A stretch of 64,000 nucleotides of DNA, taken from contig JAZHRO010000039.1 of NCBI GenBank assembly GCA_037157565.1, positions 47,492,001 to 47,556,000 on the forward strand. Direction: 5' to 3'. The position numbers were made by a program, and so were the translations under genes. Positions within the stretch are counted from its first letter, which is position 1. Every line of letters starts with the position of its first letter. Below are positions 1 to 11,373 of this stretch, piece after piece. The stretch is from Thalassia testudinum (Eukaryota; Streptophyta; Magnoliopsida; Alismatales; Hydrocharitaceae). The notes under the pieces were generated by a model that did no database searches, was not told the DNA's origin, and saw only the letters and a list, made by a program, of their open reading frames with translations.

Positions 1-66
1 GATCTTGGGATTCATCAAGGCAACCCATCCTCGGGTTCTGAAGGAGTCGGGAAAAAGTTGTGACCA
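1..66 (+). repeat. Tail of a Tekay-type LTR (window edge)
   Basis: The first 66 bases align by eye with the last about 80 bases of the Tekay-type solo LTR that ends at 5522: both have a CTTGGGATT core, a CTCGGGT block and a closing GTGACCA/GTGACA. The remainder lies left of the window. No primer-binding site follows it, so this looks like a 3' or solo LTR end, not a 5' LTR. Confidence 0.6.
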
Positions 67-1063
67 CATCAACTCACATACATATCTTAATATTAAATAA
101 ATACATTCAAACATCACATTAATATCACCAATCATTTCATCCATACAGTATTTTATCCTAGAATAACTCTTATCTCACTGCTAAACATAGATTTAACCAA
201 GCTATAACCAATCCTTTTTTAAGCTTGTCAATTATTTTCCTTGAACAAAGAGCTAAAATGGCAAATTTCTCACAACTACTACTATCAAAACACAAACAAA
301 CATGTCTGTAGAAACTACAATACATTAGTTAGTGGAATTTTTAGATGAAAGGAACAAAGTCTCCTCTTTGATCTACAACCAAATCAACCACTTCCACAAT
401 AGAACGCCCTTGCCTGATGCCTCATACTTTCAACAACAACAAATTTCGATTCTTCTGGAATCATCTATACAATCACAAGAAATAACTCTGAAAATGATGA
501 GGTGATGAATTGAATGAGATCCCCCATGTGCCTGCAGTGTTTTAGATGCCAATCTCATATGGACAACCAAAATAAACTGTCCTACACATTGAAAAGCCTT
601 TTAGTATCATATAGTTCCAAACAAGTCAAGTTGCACATTAATCTACCAACTTTTATAGTGGATCTTATAGATGACATTATACCATCATTCCATTACCATC
701 CATAGAATTAAGTATGGGTTGATTAACTCTAAAAACAACGTCATGTTTGGAGAATCGACGAGTAAAGGCTTGAAATTAATTTCATAACATTTTCTCAATA
801 TTCCATGCCCATTTCTTGCTTCATTAGGATAAATACAGATTTTAATATACATGCATCATCCACTCTATACTTTATCAGCAGCTTCTTTTTGTTTTCCACC
901 ATCTTTATCCCGAAACAAAATGTTGTAGGATTTTAGGGCAAATAAAATCTAAAAGAACAATTTGAAGCTAATTAGGGGCATGATTGACATGTTGGCACTC
1001 TACCATAAGGTGGGATTGTTGAAAAGCATAGAAAACTTTATATTTGCACTCTAAAGGATAAAA
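67..1063. other. No gene recognised
   Basis: AT-rich sequence without a credible coding region. It may contain the decayed 3' half of the copia element that follows on the minus strand, but no reverse-transcriptase motif can be read in it. Confidence 0.4.
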
Positions 1064-1873
1064 TCATACATATTTTGAATGGTCATCAATAAAGAGCACA
1101 AAACAACGGTAGCTAGAAATGGAGGAAAGAGGAGATGATCCCCATACATCATTGAACACAAGATGTAAAGGCTGACGGCTTCTTATCCTTATTTCAGGTA
1201 AATTCAGTCTGGTACTCTTACCCAATAAACAAGAAGAACATTTATTTAGAGAACTAAAACAACAAGAAAAACCAAGATGCATGATCGAGAATCTTATTGA
1301 GGGTTACTAGTAGGGGGTACCCCAATTGTTGATGCCAGATGTCAGATGAAAGACTAGAAGAGGCAACCAGAATGGGAGGGGATGAATGTGGAAGACGATA
1401 GAGATCATTCTCAGGTATCCTCTGTAGAAGAATTCAACTCATACGACAATCCTTAATAGCAAGAAACTCATTAGTAAACTCAATGGGGTAGTTATTATCA
1501 TGGCAAAATTTGTAAACAAAGATAGGGGATTTGGAGGAAGATGGAGAGCAAAGTATATTATTTAGGTGGAAGCAGGTGGATTGATACTGAAGGCTATGCT
1601 TATCGACATGAGTGATTGGCGTATTTTGACCATTGCCCACCTAAATGCAATTTGGCCCTTTATAATTATTCGCCAGCTTTGAGCTATATCATTTGTGATG
1701 TAATGAGAGGCCCCTGAGTTCACAAACCAATCACTAGTTGAGGGAGGTGTTGGTGGCAAGTAATTTGCTTGAGGAGATACATTGATTGGAGCAGTGCGAT
1801 GAAAATGGTAGCGATAAGGACATGACAAGGAATGCCACAAATGGGGCAAGGGGATTGATGAGTGAGAATTCAT
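1064..1873 (-). pseudogene. Ty1/copia pol remnant (protease to start of integrase)
   Basis: Reading the minus strand from 1873 downward, a protease-like stretch contains WFVNSGASHYIT near 1729-1694. The family motif is W-F-(V/I)-D-S-G-A-S-H, so the catalytic Asp is Asn here (codon 1718-1720). Near 1350 a WHQQLGYP block matches the gag-pre-integrase domain. At 1282-1064 a Cys-x2-Cys pair is followed by FNDVWGSSP and VLFIDDHSKYV, matching the start of a copia integrase catalytic core (D-V-W-G-P, F-I-D-D-H-S). The pieces lie in different frames with several stops, and no RT or RNase H follows. It is an old, inactive and truncated copy. Confidence 0.75.
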
Positions 1874-2086
1874 CGCGAAAAATTTACGTTTGGAAAACCT
1901 GAGTCATTGTACAATTTGCAAGAAAATCCACTACCAAATATATTTTACTGAAACTCTAGTGAGTCCCAACTCAAACACGGGGAGGTGAACGTTTAATTAA
2001 AAATCGTGTTTAAAATTATTCTCACAAAGCAGAATAGCTGGTTGAAATTAATCTATGCAACCTAAACTACTTAAAGAATAAATAAT
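1874..2086. other. No gene recognised
   Basis: Short AT-rich spacer before the old Tekay-type LTR. It holds no tRNA-like primer-binding site, which argues that the LTR starting at 2087 is not a 5' LTR facing this side. ATAAT (2082-2086) would be its target-site duplication, but its partner is not found. Confidence 0.4.
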
Positions 2087-3046
2087 TGTTACGACTCGAT
2101 CCTTGCTCCCTACAGAAATCGAGAACGGCTCGCCTCGACTAAATCCCAAGACCCAGTCGTCCAACTAGAAATAACTAGATGCATAAATCATTCCACAACC
2201 ACACATACAATGTAACTAAACAAGAATAGAAAATAGACAGCAATGGAAAATAGAACAAAAAATCACAAAGATATCACATGCAACAAGCAGAAAGTACTAT
2301 TATAAACATAGCCATCACAACTAAAGATCTAACAAAAACAGTTACTACAGGCTAAAGATACTACCAACAAAAGGGCTCTGAAACAGAAAGCAGAGAAAAT
2401 ACAACTATGGCTGGGCTCGACTGGACCCAGCACCCTCTGCAGCCGGTGACGCTGGCTGCTCAACTCCCTGACCTGAACATGGTTATATAAATCTGTGATC
2501 AGCTAACGCTAGGTAGAGTGATGGATAAGTCATTTACATGCAATTAAACATAAAGGAACAAGCAACTAACTAATCATACCTTTGTCAGTTATTTATTATT
2601 ATCCATTTCCGTTTATCTCATCTATGTGTTTTTTATTCGATTATTCTAATAAGAATCCACAACATTTCTTAATCCACTTGTTTTCTAAGGGAACGATCTT
2701 GATTGTAGTTTTCCTGTGATGCATGTACACATGGCGCTCTCCTTGCTGAGAGAGCACCCTGTGGTAGTCCTACACCTGGTTTACCACCCCGGGGTCATGG
2801 TCGCGACGTAGCGGTGACTACAGCACACGCAATAAGCGCACGGGTAGCTACCCTACACTAACATGCGGTCAGTCGTTTCCGCTAGCAGGTACGCTCAAAT
2901 GTACAACACAGAACCGAACAGGGGCCACACCCCTCAACAGCTTGCATACCCTCGCCCGGCTATCCCGGTTTGCCCAGTGGGCCTAACAAGAGTCAGTGTA
3001 GGGTAACCAATTCTAACCCCGGGTCCCAACCTAAGGGGAGGCTAGC
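2087..3046 (-). repeat. Old Tekay-type LTR, segment 1 of 3
   Basis: The segment starts TGTTACGACTCG and follows the order of the better-preserved LTR at 5689: ACTCGACTAA-like block, CCCAAGAC(C)CAGTCGTCCAAC, the AGCGTCCTCTGCAGCCG-like block, then the CTCTCCTGGCCGGGAGAG-like region. It is interrupted at 3047 by a solo LTR, resumes at 5528, is interrupted again at 5684, and resumes at 21506. Orientation is inferred from that copy (coding direction is minus). It is the oldest layer of the nest and is clearly more diverged than the other copies. Confidence 0.75.
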
Positions 3047-3081
3047 TCCCCTGAAACGACCCGTCACCTTTCGATCCTTTA

Positions 3082-3140
3082 AGATGTCTGGGATGTTCAC
3101 TAGACATATGTCCAGATGTTTGGACAGAGAGCCAGACGTC
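3082..3140. repeat. Phased palindrome array in LTR
   Basis: Degenerate AGACGTC cores start at 3082, 3102, 3114 and 3134, giving intervals of 20, 12 and 20. Several cores show AGATGTC or AGACAT forms, as expected from loss of methylated CpG. Confidence 0.7.
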
Positions 3141-3489
3141 TGAAAACTCTTTTTCTTTTCGGCACGTACCATGGGCACGCCACTCTCTCGCCCACGCCTC
3201 ATGCCTCACCCTGCAACGACCTCACCCGCACCTTGTACCACTCCCTGCGACAGCCATCCCTCTCCCCTCACCTTCCCTCCCTTTATAATCCCCCTCCTCC
3301 TCTCTGTCTCATACCACCACAGCCAAGCGGGAGAGAGAGAGAGAGCAGGGAGCCAGAGTGAGAGCGAGCGGAGAGCGGAGAGCTGATCGCATCTGAGCGC
3401 GAGAGCGGAGGGCGTTGTGCTGTTTTGCTACAGCGCCTGCGGCGAGGAAAGACAGAGAGGTTCCGCGGAAGTCATTTTTCTGCGGAATC

Positions 3490-3548
3490 AGACGTCCGGG
3501 GCGACATCCAGATGTTTTACCGAACGTCCAAAGGTAGAATGAGACGTC
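3490..3548. repeat. Phased palindrome array in LTR
   Basis: AGACGTC-like cores start at 3490, 3510, 3522 and 3542, again 20, 12 and 20 apart. Confidence 0.7.
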
Positions 3549-3642
3549 TGATAGAGATCTATTTTCCGTATTTCTCCTCTGCCAAAGTCCTGACAGTGTA
3601 CGTATATGTGTCAGGAGTTGGAAGGCGGATCGAGGTAGTTTC

Positions 3643-3779
3643 AGACGTCCGGAAGCACCTCCAAACGTCTGACGAAACCCTTAGACATTGGCACTGTGTT
3701 CCAGACATCCGATAGAGGCGCCCTGAGAGAGGTATGCCTGAGAGTTGATTTAAGACATCTAGGATCTCTTCCAGACGAC
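3643..3779. repeat. Phased palindrome array in LTR
   Basis: Cores start at 3643, 3663, 3683 and 3703 (all 20 apart), then 3753 and 3773 (20 apart after a 50-base step). Forms seen are AGACGTC, AAACGTC, AGACATT, AGACATC and AGACGAC. Confidence 0.7.
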
Positions 3780-5527
3780 TGATTTCTGTCAGAACCCTTA
3801 TTTTTGGCCTCGTTCAAGGCCCAAACGATGTCGATTTTATGTAAATGAAACATCATTGTTTTTCGTACGAATTTCTTCACATAATGGTATCTTGTCTATA
3901 TCTTTTGGAATCCTTTTGACCTGTCCATCCACGTCTTAGGTCTCTAGTCCGTCGAGCGTACGGGACCTACGGAGACGTTGGGAGCTGTTATACGAGCCCC
4001 CATTCCCCCCAGTTATCCTAGTAGAGTGGTTCTAACAAATTCTTCAAGTTAATAAAATGCATACAATTAGTTAAAACCTAGGATGTGAGATGAATCCTAG
4101 GAAGAAATAAATGCATGCTCTAAAATACAGCTATTCAAGTAATCCCGAAGTTATGACATGAACACTAGGGATAGAGAAGACACATGTGTAGAAAGATGGA
4201 TGATTAAATAAATCATAAGCTTCCTATAATGAACTACATTAATGATAGAAAGAAAAAGAACTCGTACTGTGAAACAGAGATGCCTATTCTGTATGTAACA
4301 AACTAGATATGGAACAAAGAAAAGTTCATGTACGAACCCTACGGGGAATGTAGAATGAGATAAGAACACTGCCATACCAGAGAACCTGATGGTTCTGGAA
4401 TTGCCGCCCACGGGTGACCGTTAAGGGAAGTGAGCTGACCTTTGTATACATGGTACCAAAGAGAGCAACTATCCCTTGTAGTGTAGAGGGGAGCTTGCCG
4501 CCCTTGGGTTGAGACCCGCGGTGGATTTGGCCACTCTACATCGACTCTTGCTAGCCCTCGTGTACGTGGTACCGAGGTGAGCTACTTTGTGTAGGGGGGA
4601 GCTAGCCGCCCCATGGGGCTCGGGGTTAGGTATGGCCACCCTATACCGACTCTTATTAGCTCATTGGGCAAACCAGGATAGTCGGATGAGGGTACGCGGA
4701 CTGAGAAGGGGCGAGACCCCTATTCTGTTCTGTTTTGAGAGGGCAAGGCCCTATACTGTTCCGCGTTGTACGTTGAGGCGTACTCGCTAGCGGAAACGAC
4801 TGATTGCGTGCCAGTGCGGGGTAGCTACCCGCGTGCTAATCACGTGTGTCGTAGTCACCGCTACGTCTCGACCGTGACCTCAGGGTGGTAGACCGGGTGT
4901 AGAACTACCACGGAGAGACTCTCCTGGCCAGGAGAGTGCCACATGTTCATCCTACATCACGGAAAACTGCAAGCAAAATTGTTCCTTTAAGGAATAAGAA
5001 GATTAATGAGATGAACCCTGATTAGAGATCTCTACACAGAAAATCGTTATATGATAATTTTAATCGGAAAGTAATATGTTAATCTACCTGTTAAATGTAT
5101 TTTTATGTTAGCCATCACTCTACTCAGCATTAGCTGACTCCAGTTATATAATTTTGTACAGGTCAAGGATTTGAGTAGCCCGAGCTATCGACTGCTGAGG
5201 ACGCTGGGCCTAGTCAAGCCCAGCTGTAGTTTCTACTACTTGTTGTAGTGAGTTCCTGTAGTTACATTTTTTCATCACTTTCCGTTATGTTCTCTATCTG
5301 TACTAGTTCTATTGTGATGGCAGTATTCCTGTTCTTGAAGGCATGTAATATTCTAGAATTACTGTTCTTCATTGCCATTTTCTTTCTGCTTAGCTACTGT
5401 ACTTGTGTGGATGTGGATTGATGCATGTTATTTGGTTATCTCTCGTTGGACGACTGGGTCTTGGGATTAGTTCAGGCGAGCCGGTCTCGGGTCCTGTAGG
5501 GATCTGGGTTCAGGTCGTGACATCCCC

Positions 5528-5683
5528 CCTACACTAAAGTAAAGTAGCTCTCTTCGGTACCGTGTACTCGAGGGCCAGGTCACATTCCATACCCAAGTCC
5601 ATACAACCAACTAGCCTGTAGATAACACATTCCATCACACATCAGATTTCCATATCACCACATTTTGATTCCTTTCTTAGTTC
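5528..5683 (-). repeat. Old Tekay-type LTR, segment 2 of 3
   Basis: Continuation of the LTR begun at 2087, between the solo LTR to the left and the young Tekay element to the right. It holds the GTAGCTCTC(T)TCGGTAC block and ends TTAGTTC next to the CCCGT duplication, in the same order as the 5689 LTR. Confidence 0.7.
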
Positions 5684-7472
5684 CCCGTTGTAATGACCCG
5701 GTTCCCGAGTCCCTACGAGACACGAGAACCGGACCGACTCGACTAATCCCAAGACCTAGTCGTCCAACGAGGAAGTAACCAAAAGACAGTAAAATAAACC
5801 ACATTCAGCATGAATATAACTAACAGTAAGAAAGTACAGCAGTAAGGAAAGAAACTACTACAGTAGGTACCGCCACAACAGTAAAACAGCATTTATCATA
5901 TAACAAGAACTGCAGGTAAAGAAGGTACAGCGGAAACAAAAACTACTCACTAGAACAGAAACAAAAGGGGTACAAAAGGCTGTGGTACTCTACTGGACCC
6001 TACTCGGCCCAGCGTCCTCTGCAGCCGCCGACCCTGGCTGCTCAACACCTGGTCCTAAAAAAGGTAACGAGTGTAACACGTCAGCAAAACGCTGAGTAGA
6101 GTGGCAAACTAACTAAAGGCAACAGTAGAGTGTACAGTAGCTGTTATGTTTTATTACTTCCTTTATTCACATCTTTCAATTTTTCTCACTATTTCATTTA
6201 TTTCTCAGATCCTTTACTTGATCTCGAATGTCCTCGTGGGAACGATCTTGATTGCAGTCTTTTCCAAAAGTAGAAGTAGCACGTGGTGCTCTCCTGGCCG
6301 GGAGAGTCCCCCGTGGTGATCCTACCCTCAGTCAACCACCCCAAGGTCACTGACAGACGTAACGGTGACTACGGCACGCGCGATAAACGCACAGGTAGCT
6401 AGCCCGCACTGGCACGCGGTCAGTCGTTTCCGTTAACGGGTGCGCCCAAAGCACAGCACGGAACCAGGGTAGAGCCCTCTCAGTAACAGGGGTCCAACCC
6501 CTCCACAGTAACCAAACCGGGGCCTTGCCCCTCCACAGTCCGCGCACCCTCGCCTGACTACCCTGGTTTGCCCTAGTGGGCCTAACAAGTCGGTGAAGGA
6601 GGCTAGCAGAACCCCGGGGCCCGTGGGGTAGCTAGTACTCTCCTAACACTACTAGCTCTCCTCGGTACTACGTACACGAGGGCCAACAAGTCGGTACAGA
6701 GCGGCCAATCCTAACCCCGGGTCCCTGGGGCGGCTGGCCCCACTCTGCACTAAACAAGTACAGGTACTTCCCTTGGTACTGCGTACCCAAGAGACAGTAC
6801 AAACTACATCTCAGTTTCCATTCCTTTTTCTTTCCAGGAGTTCCACTCCTAATTCCCCGTAGGGTTCCAGCTATTTATCTCAGAACATCATATGTTTCAC
6901 TTTCCAGATTCACGTTCTCAAAAATCCATGATCTCAATCATGTTTCTTTATTCATAACAGACAGCTATTAATTCAAATTACAGGCAGCTTTATATTCCTT
7001 TCCATTTTTTTCCAAGACTGCAGTATTATACATTCCACTAGTTCTTCCATCCTAGGGTTCATGTCACATCCTAGGATCTAGCATACAACTAGTTTTCCAG
7101 CCCTAGGATTCATGCATCACCTAGGAGCTATCATTCCATACATTTCTCATTCCTAGGATTCATGCAATGTCCTAGCTTCTAGTTATGGTTCCATACTTTA
7201 ACAGATTTTATTAATAAACTTAAGCCACTCTACCAGGTACAACGGGAGTAATGGGGGCGTGATCGGGAATCCCGCGTGCCTCCGCGACTCTCAAGACTGC
7301 AACCGAACGAGGTCCTATCACAAGGATCAAACACAAGGAGTGTCTCAAAACAGTGTATAGCTACTGTAGACGAGTAGAGGAATTAATTCTGAAGAGAACG
7401 CAACTCGAATCGCGGAAAACGGAGCCCGAACGGGCCCTAAACGGGTCGAAAAAGACGATACTGTGCAAAATC

Positions 7473-7650
7473 AGACGTCTGGAACTCCCTCCAGACGTCT
7501 TAAACGGTGGATCAGAGAATTACCTGTTCAGCGTGGTTTCCCAGACGTCCAGAAGTCTGCAGGGATGTCTTTCCTAGATCCCAGACGTCCGATGGTCCCT
7601 CAGGACGTCTGGAGGTCACTCCCGCCGTCTGGTACAACTTCCAGACGTCT
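7473..7650. repeat. Phased palindrome array, six cores at 20-bp steps
   Basis: AGACGTC-like cores start at 7473 and 7493, then after a 50-base step at 7543, 7563, 7583, 7603, 7623 and 7643. The best units extend to the full palindrome CCAGACGTCTGG. The roughly 10 bases between cores differ from unit to unit. The same array is in the 5' LTR from 17877. Confidence 0.85.
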
Positions 7651-7753
7651 GATTCGCAAAAGATGGCGAATCAGCAAACCTGCGCACAGCCAACCCCCTC
7701 CCTCAGTACGATCAGTCGACAAGAAGGAAGAAGAAGGCGGAAACTCACCTTTC

Positions 7754-7812
7754 AGACGTCTGTATGATCTTACAGACGTCGACCTTGCCGTCTGGCTATC
7801 AATCCAGACGTC
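7754..7812. repeat. Phased palindrome array, 20-12-20
   Basis: Cores start at 7754, 7774, 7786 and 7806. The 20-12-20 layout is the same as in the arrays at 3082 and 3490. Confidence 0.8.
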
Positions 7813-8253
7813 TGATTCTGGAAATTTTTCCAGAATCAGGACCCTGCTCGGCCTCCGCTCGCGACGCCGCCCGCGTCGTACCTCGCGCTCCTGCTGCTCA
7901 GACCGCAGCAGGTCCCTCTCCGCGTCGCTCCGCGCCCCCTGCGCCCTCCGCCAGCCGGCCAAGCCGCTCCGGCGAGCTCGCCCCCACGGCAGAGCTCCGC
8001 CCTCGCACGCCGCACCTCCGCGCTCACTGCGGCCGCCGCTGCCGCCCTCGCGTCCGCTCGCTCTCGCGCACAGGAAGGAGAAGAAGAAGGAGGCGGTGGA
8101 GATGGGAGGGGAGGCGCGCCCCTTTTAACGCCGCGCGGAGAGGAGAGAGGAGGTGGCAGGCCGCCTGCAGCCGCAGAGAGAAAAAGGGGGAAAAAGCGGT
8201 CTGCGCGCTCAAGCGCGCAGGCGACTTGCGTGTGTCGAAAATAACGGATTTCC

Positions 8254-8337
8254 AGACGTCTTGAAACTATCCCAGACGTCTTATCAGACGTCTGGTTGTT
8301 ATCCCAGACGTCTTGTCCGACGTCTGAGCCAGACGTC
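8254..8337. repeat. Phased palindrome array next to LTR start
   Basis: Cores start at 8254, 8274, 8286, 8306, 8318 and 8331. The last interval is 13 because this copy lacks 19 bases present in the 5' LTR, where the run is fully regular. Confidence 0.85.
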
Positions 8338-8444
8338 TGGGGCACACATTCGTTACAATATGACAAACTCAAAGGAAGTTTCGTCCCCGAAACTTGCGCC
8401 AACTAGGGTGCGGGAAAAGATGTCCAAAAAAAATCATAACAAAC

Positions 8445-10508
8445 TCAAAGAGGACCGAAGCCGGTCCGAAAAGACGTACCCGCGAAAAGCTCCGGGTACC
8501 GCTCCCGCATTGCCGCCTCAGGCTCCCAGGTAGCCTCCTCGTACCGCTGGCTCCTCCACAAAACCTTTACCAGGGGTACTTGCTTTCGTCTCAACCTGCG
8601 GACGGCTCGGTCTAGGATCTGCACTGGCCGCTCGGGGTAGGTCAGGTCGTCGCTCACCTCGACGCTCTCGTGACTCAGTACGTGACTGGGATCGGCTACG
8701 TACTTCCTGAGGTTGGACACGTGGAACACGTCGTGCACACCAGAAAGCTGCGGGGGAAGGGCAAGTCTGTAAGCAACGGGTCCAACCCGCTCCAAGACCT
8801 CAAAGGGCCCCACGAACCTCGGCGCGAGCTTCCCTCTCACCCCAAACCGCTGTAAGCCCTTCATGGGCGAAACACGAAGGAAGACGTGGTCCCCAACCTC
8901 GAACTGCACCTCTCTGCGTCTGCGATCTGCGTAGCTCTTTTGTCTGCTCCTGACAGTGCGGAGTCGTCTGTGGATCTGCTCAACTACCTCCTGACTCTGC
9001 CGGATCAACCTGGGGCCAACCTCCCACTTGGTCCCCACCTCAACCCAACTCAAGGGTGCCGTGCATTTCCGTCCGTACAGAGCCTCGTAGGGAGCCATGC
9101 CGATGCTCGAGTGATAACTGTTGTTGTATGCAAACTCCGCCAGGGGCAGGTGCTCCTCCCAAGAGCCCCTCCAGTCTAGTATACAGGCACGCAAAAGGTC
9201 CTCAAGTGTCTGTATCGTGCGTTCCGACTGTCCGTCCGTCTGGGGGTGGTAAGCCGTGCTAAACCTCAACCTCGTCCCCAAGGCCTGCTGAAACTCAGCC
9301 CAAAACTGGGACGTAAAGCGGGTATCCCGGTCGGATACGATCTCCCGCGGAACTCCGTGTAGTCGCACCACATCACGGATATACCTCTCTGCCAACTGTG
9401 CTCGTCCCAAAGTGACTCGGATCGGCAAGAATCGTGCCGTCTTCGTCAATCTATCCACTATTACCCAGACTGCGTCGTGTCCTCGCTGGGTAACAGGTAA
9501 GCCCACCACCAAGTCCATGGTGATGCTCTCCCACTTCCACTCTGGCACTGGAAGCAGCTGAAGCGGCCCTGCAGGCCTCTGATGCTCGGCTTTCACCTGC
9601 TGGCACACTAAGCACTACTGCACGAACTCACCCACATCCCGTTTCATCCCTCTCCACCAGAACTCGCGTCTCAAGTCATGGTACATTTTCGTGTTTCCGG
9701 GATGTATGGTGAATCTGGAACCGTGTGCCTCAGTCAGGAGCTCTCTCAACAGCTCCTCGTCTCTGGGGACGCACAACCGTCCCCTCAAGCGTAACACCTG
9801 GTCTGTGAAAGAGAAGTCCCCTGGGTCCCCTGATAGTACTCTGTCGCGCAAAGACTGCAAGTACGGATAGGCCATCTGTCCCGTGATGATGCGGTCTATC
9901 AACTCTGGCCTGGTCTGCCGTGTCACCGTCACTGCCCCACAGTACCCTCGTAACTCTAGAGGTCGCCAACTGCCCACCTCCTCCAAAAGGCTCCAACTCT
10001 GTAACTGTAGACTGGCCAAGTGTGCGGGCGCCTTACGGCTCAAGGCGTCAGCCACCACATTGGCCTTTCCCGGGTGGTAGGAGATGCTGCAGTCGTAGTC
10101 CTTCAGGAGCTCCAACCAACGTCTCTGTCTCATGTTGAGCTCCTTCTGGTCAAAAAGATATCTGAGGCTCTTGTGATTTGTAAAAATCTCGAAGGTCTCA
10201 CCGTACAAGTAGTGCCTCCATGTCTTCAGCGCGAAGACAACAGCTGCCAACTCTAGATCGTGGGTAGGGTAGGTATGCTCATGGGGCTTCAGTTGCCGCG
10301 AAGCGTAAGCGACCACGTGACCCCTCTGCATGAGCACACCTCCTAACCCCTGCAAGGAAGAGTCCGTGTACACAACGAACCCGCCACTACTATCAGGGAT
10401 GGTGAGCACGGGAGCCGAGGTCAACCTCTCCTTCAGCTCCAGAAAACACGCCTCACAGGCGTCTGTCCAAGCGAAAGGCACATCCTTCCGGGTCAACTGT
10501 GTCATAGG
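8445..10508 (-). pseudogene. pol: Tekay polyprotein, C-terminal part: RNase H, integrase, chromodomain
   Basis: The polyprotein resumes here after the nested LTR. RNase H shows [17 protein letters not shown] and VVADALSRK. The block usually reading TDHKSL is TNHKSL (codon 10176-10178), so a catalytic Asp is replaced by Asn. Integrase shows the His pair of its zinc motif, then CLVC, catalytic-core blocks [17 protein letters not shown] and [10 protein letters not shown] (the D, D, E residues), and then the HVSNLRKY region. The last about 60 residues ([11 protein letters not shown] to MRERYPELF) form a chromodomain of the Tekay/Del type, thought to guide integration to heterochromatin. A single in-frame TAG at 9615-9617 lies directly before the zinc-motif Cys pair. 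The frame then runs open to 8445. Confidence 0.92.
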
Positions 10509-10753
10509 ACGCGTGTTCAAGGACGTTTCGTGCGGATTTAAAGCGTATTATGTTGTAGTATAACCGACAAAACGTTCGAACAAATACAAAGTTTTTATTA
10601 CTCGAAGACCGGAGTATCCGAGGTCGAACACAGGGAGCAAATGGAACTTACCACTAAATCAAAATGTAATTGAACACTCTAATTTACTCAAAATATCAAT
10701 TCAGGTATGAATGTATGCGATTAAAAGGAGTTAGGGCAAGAAAATATGAAATT

Positions 10754-10780
10754 GGACGTCTGATCACAAGATCAGACGTC
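10754..10780. repeat. Palindrome pair, 20-bp step, in Athila-like LTR
   Basis: GGACGTC at 10754 and AGACGTC at 10774. Together with the intervening GATC and GATC they form a 26-base inverted repeat with centre ACAA. In solo LTR B the centre reads TTGT, its reverse complement. Confidence 0.85.
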
Positions 10781-11332
10781 TTAAAAGCATTTCTCCTTTT
10801 CTTCTTGATTATTCTTCTTCTTCTGCTGCAGTTTTTGCTCTTTCTTTTCTTCTTCTAATCTCTGCAAAGTCTTCACTTGGCTTCTCTGTGCCTTTGCTTC
10901 TGGCTTGCTCTTTCCTTTCTTCTCCTGCGAAGGCTTCTTTCTTGCTTCTTCTTCTCTGCTGCAGTTTTTGCTCTTCTATTCTTCTCTGCCGTTCCTTCTT
11001 CTTTCCTTCTTTTCCTTCTCGCGGCCAAGTCCTTCTCCTGCGATCAGCTTGCCTGCACAGGAGCAAAACCTAACCCTTCTCCCTCTACCCGCGCGTCTCT
11101 CTCTCTCAAGCAATTCACTCAGACCGCTCTACCAGAGCCACAGTCTTAATCGGGTCGGATCGTACCCGGGACCAGGCGCACCTGCAGGTGTGTGATGCGC
11201 GAGGAGTGCGTAGGTCTAGGTCGGGTCGGATCCGCCAGGTCCGCGTGGTCAGGCCGCGGACGAGGCGGGTGGGGTCAGTGAGGGACCTCACCCCTGTGCT
11301 TTCGAGGCAGTAAACCTATATCACAAAAACTC

Positions 11333-11373
11333 TTTATACCATACCTGTGCCTTGAGATTCCACGATGTGGGAC
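11333..11373 (-). promoter_or_regulatory. snRNA-type USE plus TATA, 24-nt spacing
   Basis: Minus-strand GTCCCACATCG (11373-11363) matches the plant snRNA upstream sequence element RTCCCACATCG. TATAAA follows at 11338-11333 with 24 bases between. Activity is inferred only from motif and spacing. Confidence 0.6.

Larger units (their letters stand above)
3052..5522 (+). mobile_element. Solo LTR, Tekay type, TSD TCCCC
   Basis: A 2471-bp LTR starting TGAAACGACC and ending GGTCGTGACA, flanked by perfect 5-bp duplications TCCCC (3047-3051 and 5523-5527). It runs opposite to the old LTR it interrupts. Its interior matches the 5689 LTR reversed, including the motif arrays (3082-3140, 3490-3548, 3643-3779), the inverted-repeat block ACTCTCCTGGCCAGGAGAGT near 4920 and the CTTGGGATTAG block near 5461. 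No internal region is attached, so it is the product of LTR-LTR recombination. Confidence 0.88.
5689..8357 (-). repeat. 3' LTR of the Tekay-type element
   Basis: A 2669-bp LTR. Reading the minus strand it starts TGTAACGAATG at 8357 and ends at 5689. A TATA-like GTTAAAAGG sits near 8129-8121. A motif array lies between the LTR start and this box (8254-8337), and two more lie downstream of it (7754-7812 and 7473-7649). The usual polypurine tract cannot be read: the bases just outside 8357 on the minus strand are pyrimidine-rich (TTTGTCATAT), although a CGGGGACGAAAC block typical of this group lies 20-40 bases away. Confidence 0.9.

Noticed and set aside
7473..7650. CRISPR-like regular repeats
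   Set aside because: Units are 20 bp with 10-base variable parts, palindromic, inside plant LTRs, with no cas genes. The genome is eukaryotic.
7463..8128. A 221-residue open frame, and several others of 80-190 residues, at 7463-8402 and 20821-21523
   Set aside because: They lie in GC-rich LTR sequence, overlap on both strands, are low-complexity (Arg, Ser, Pro) and share no domain. They recur only because the two LTRs are copies.
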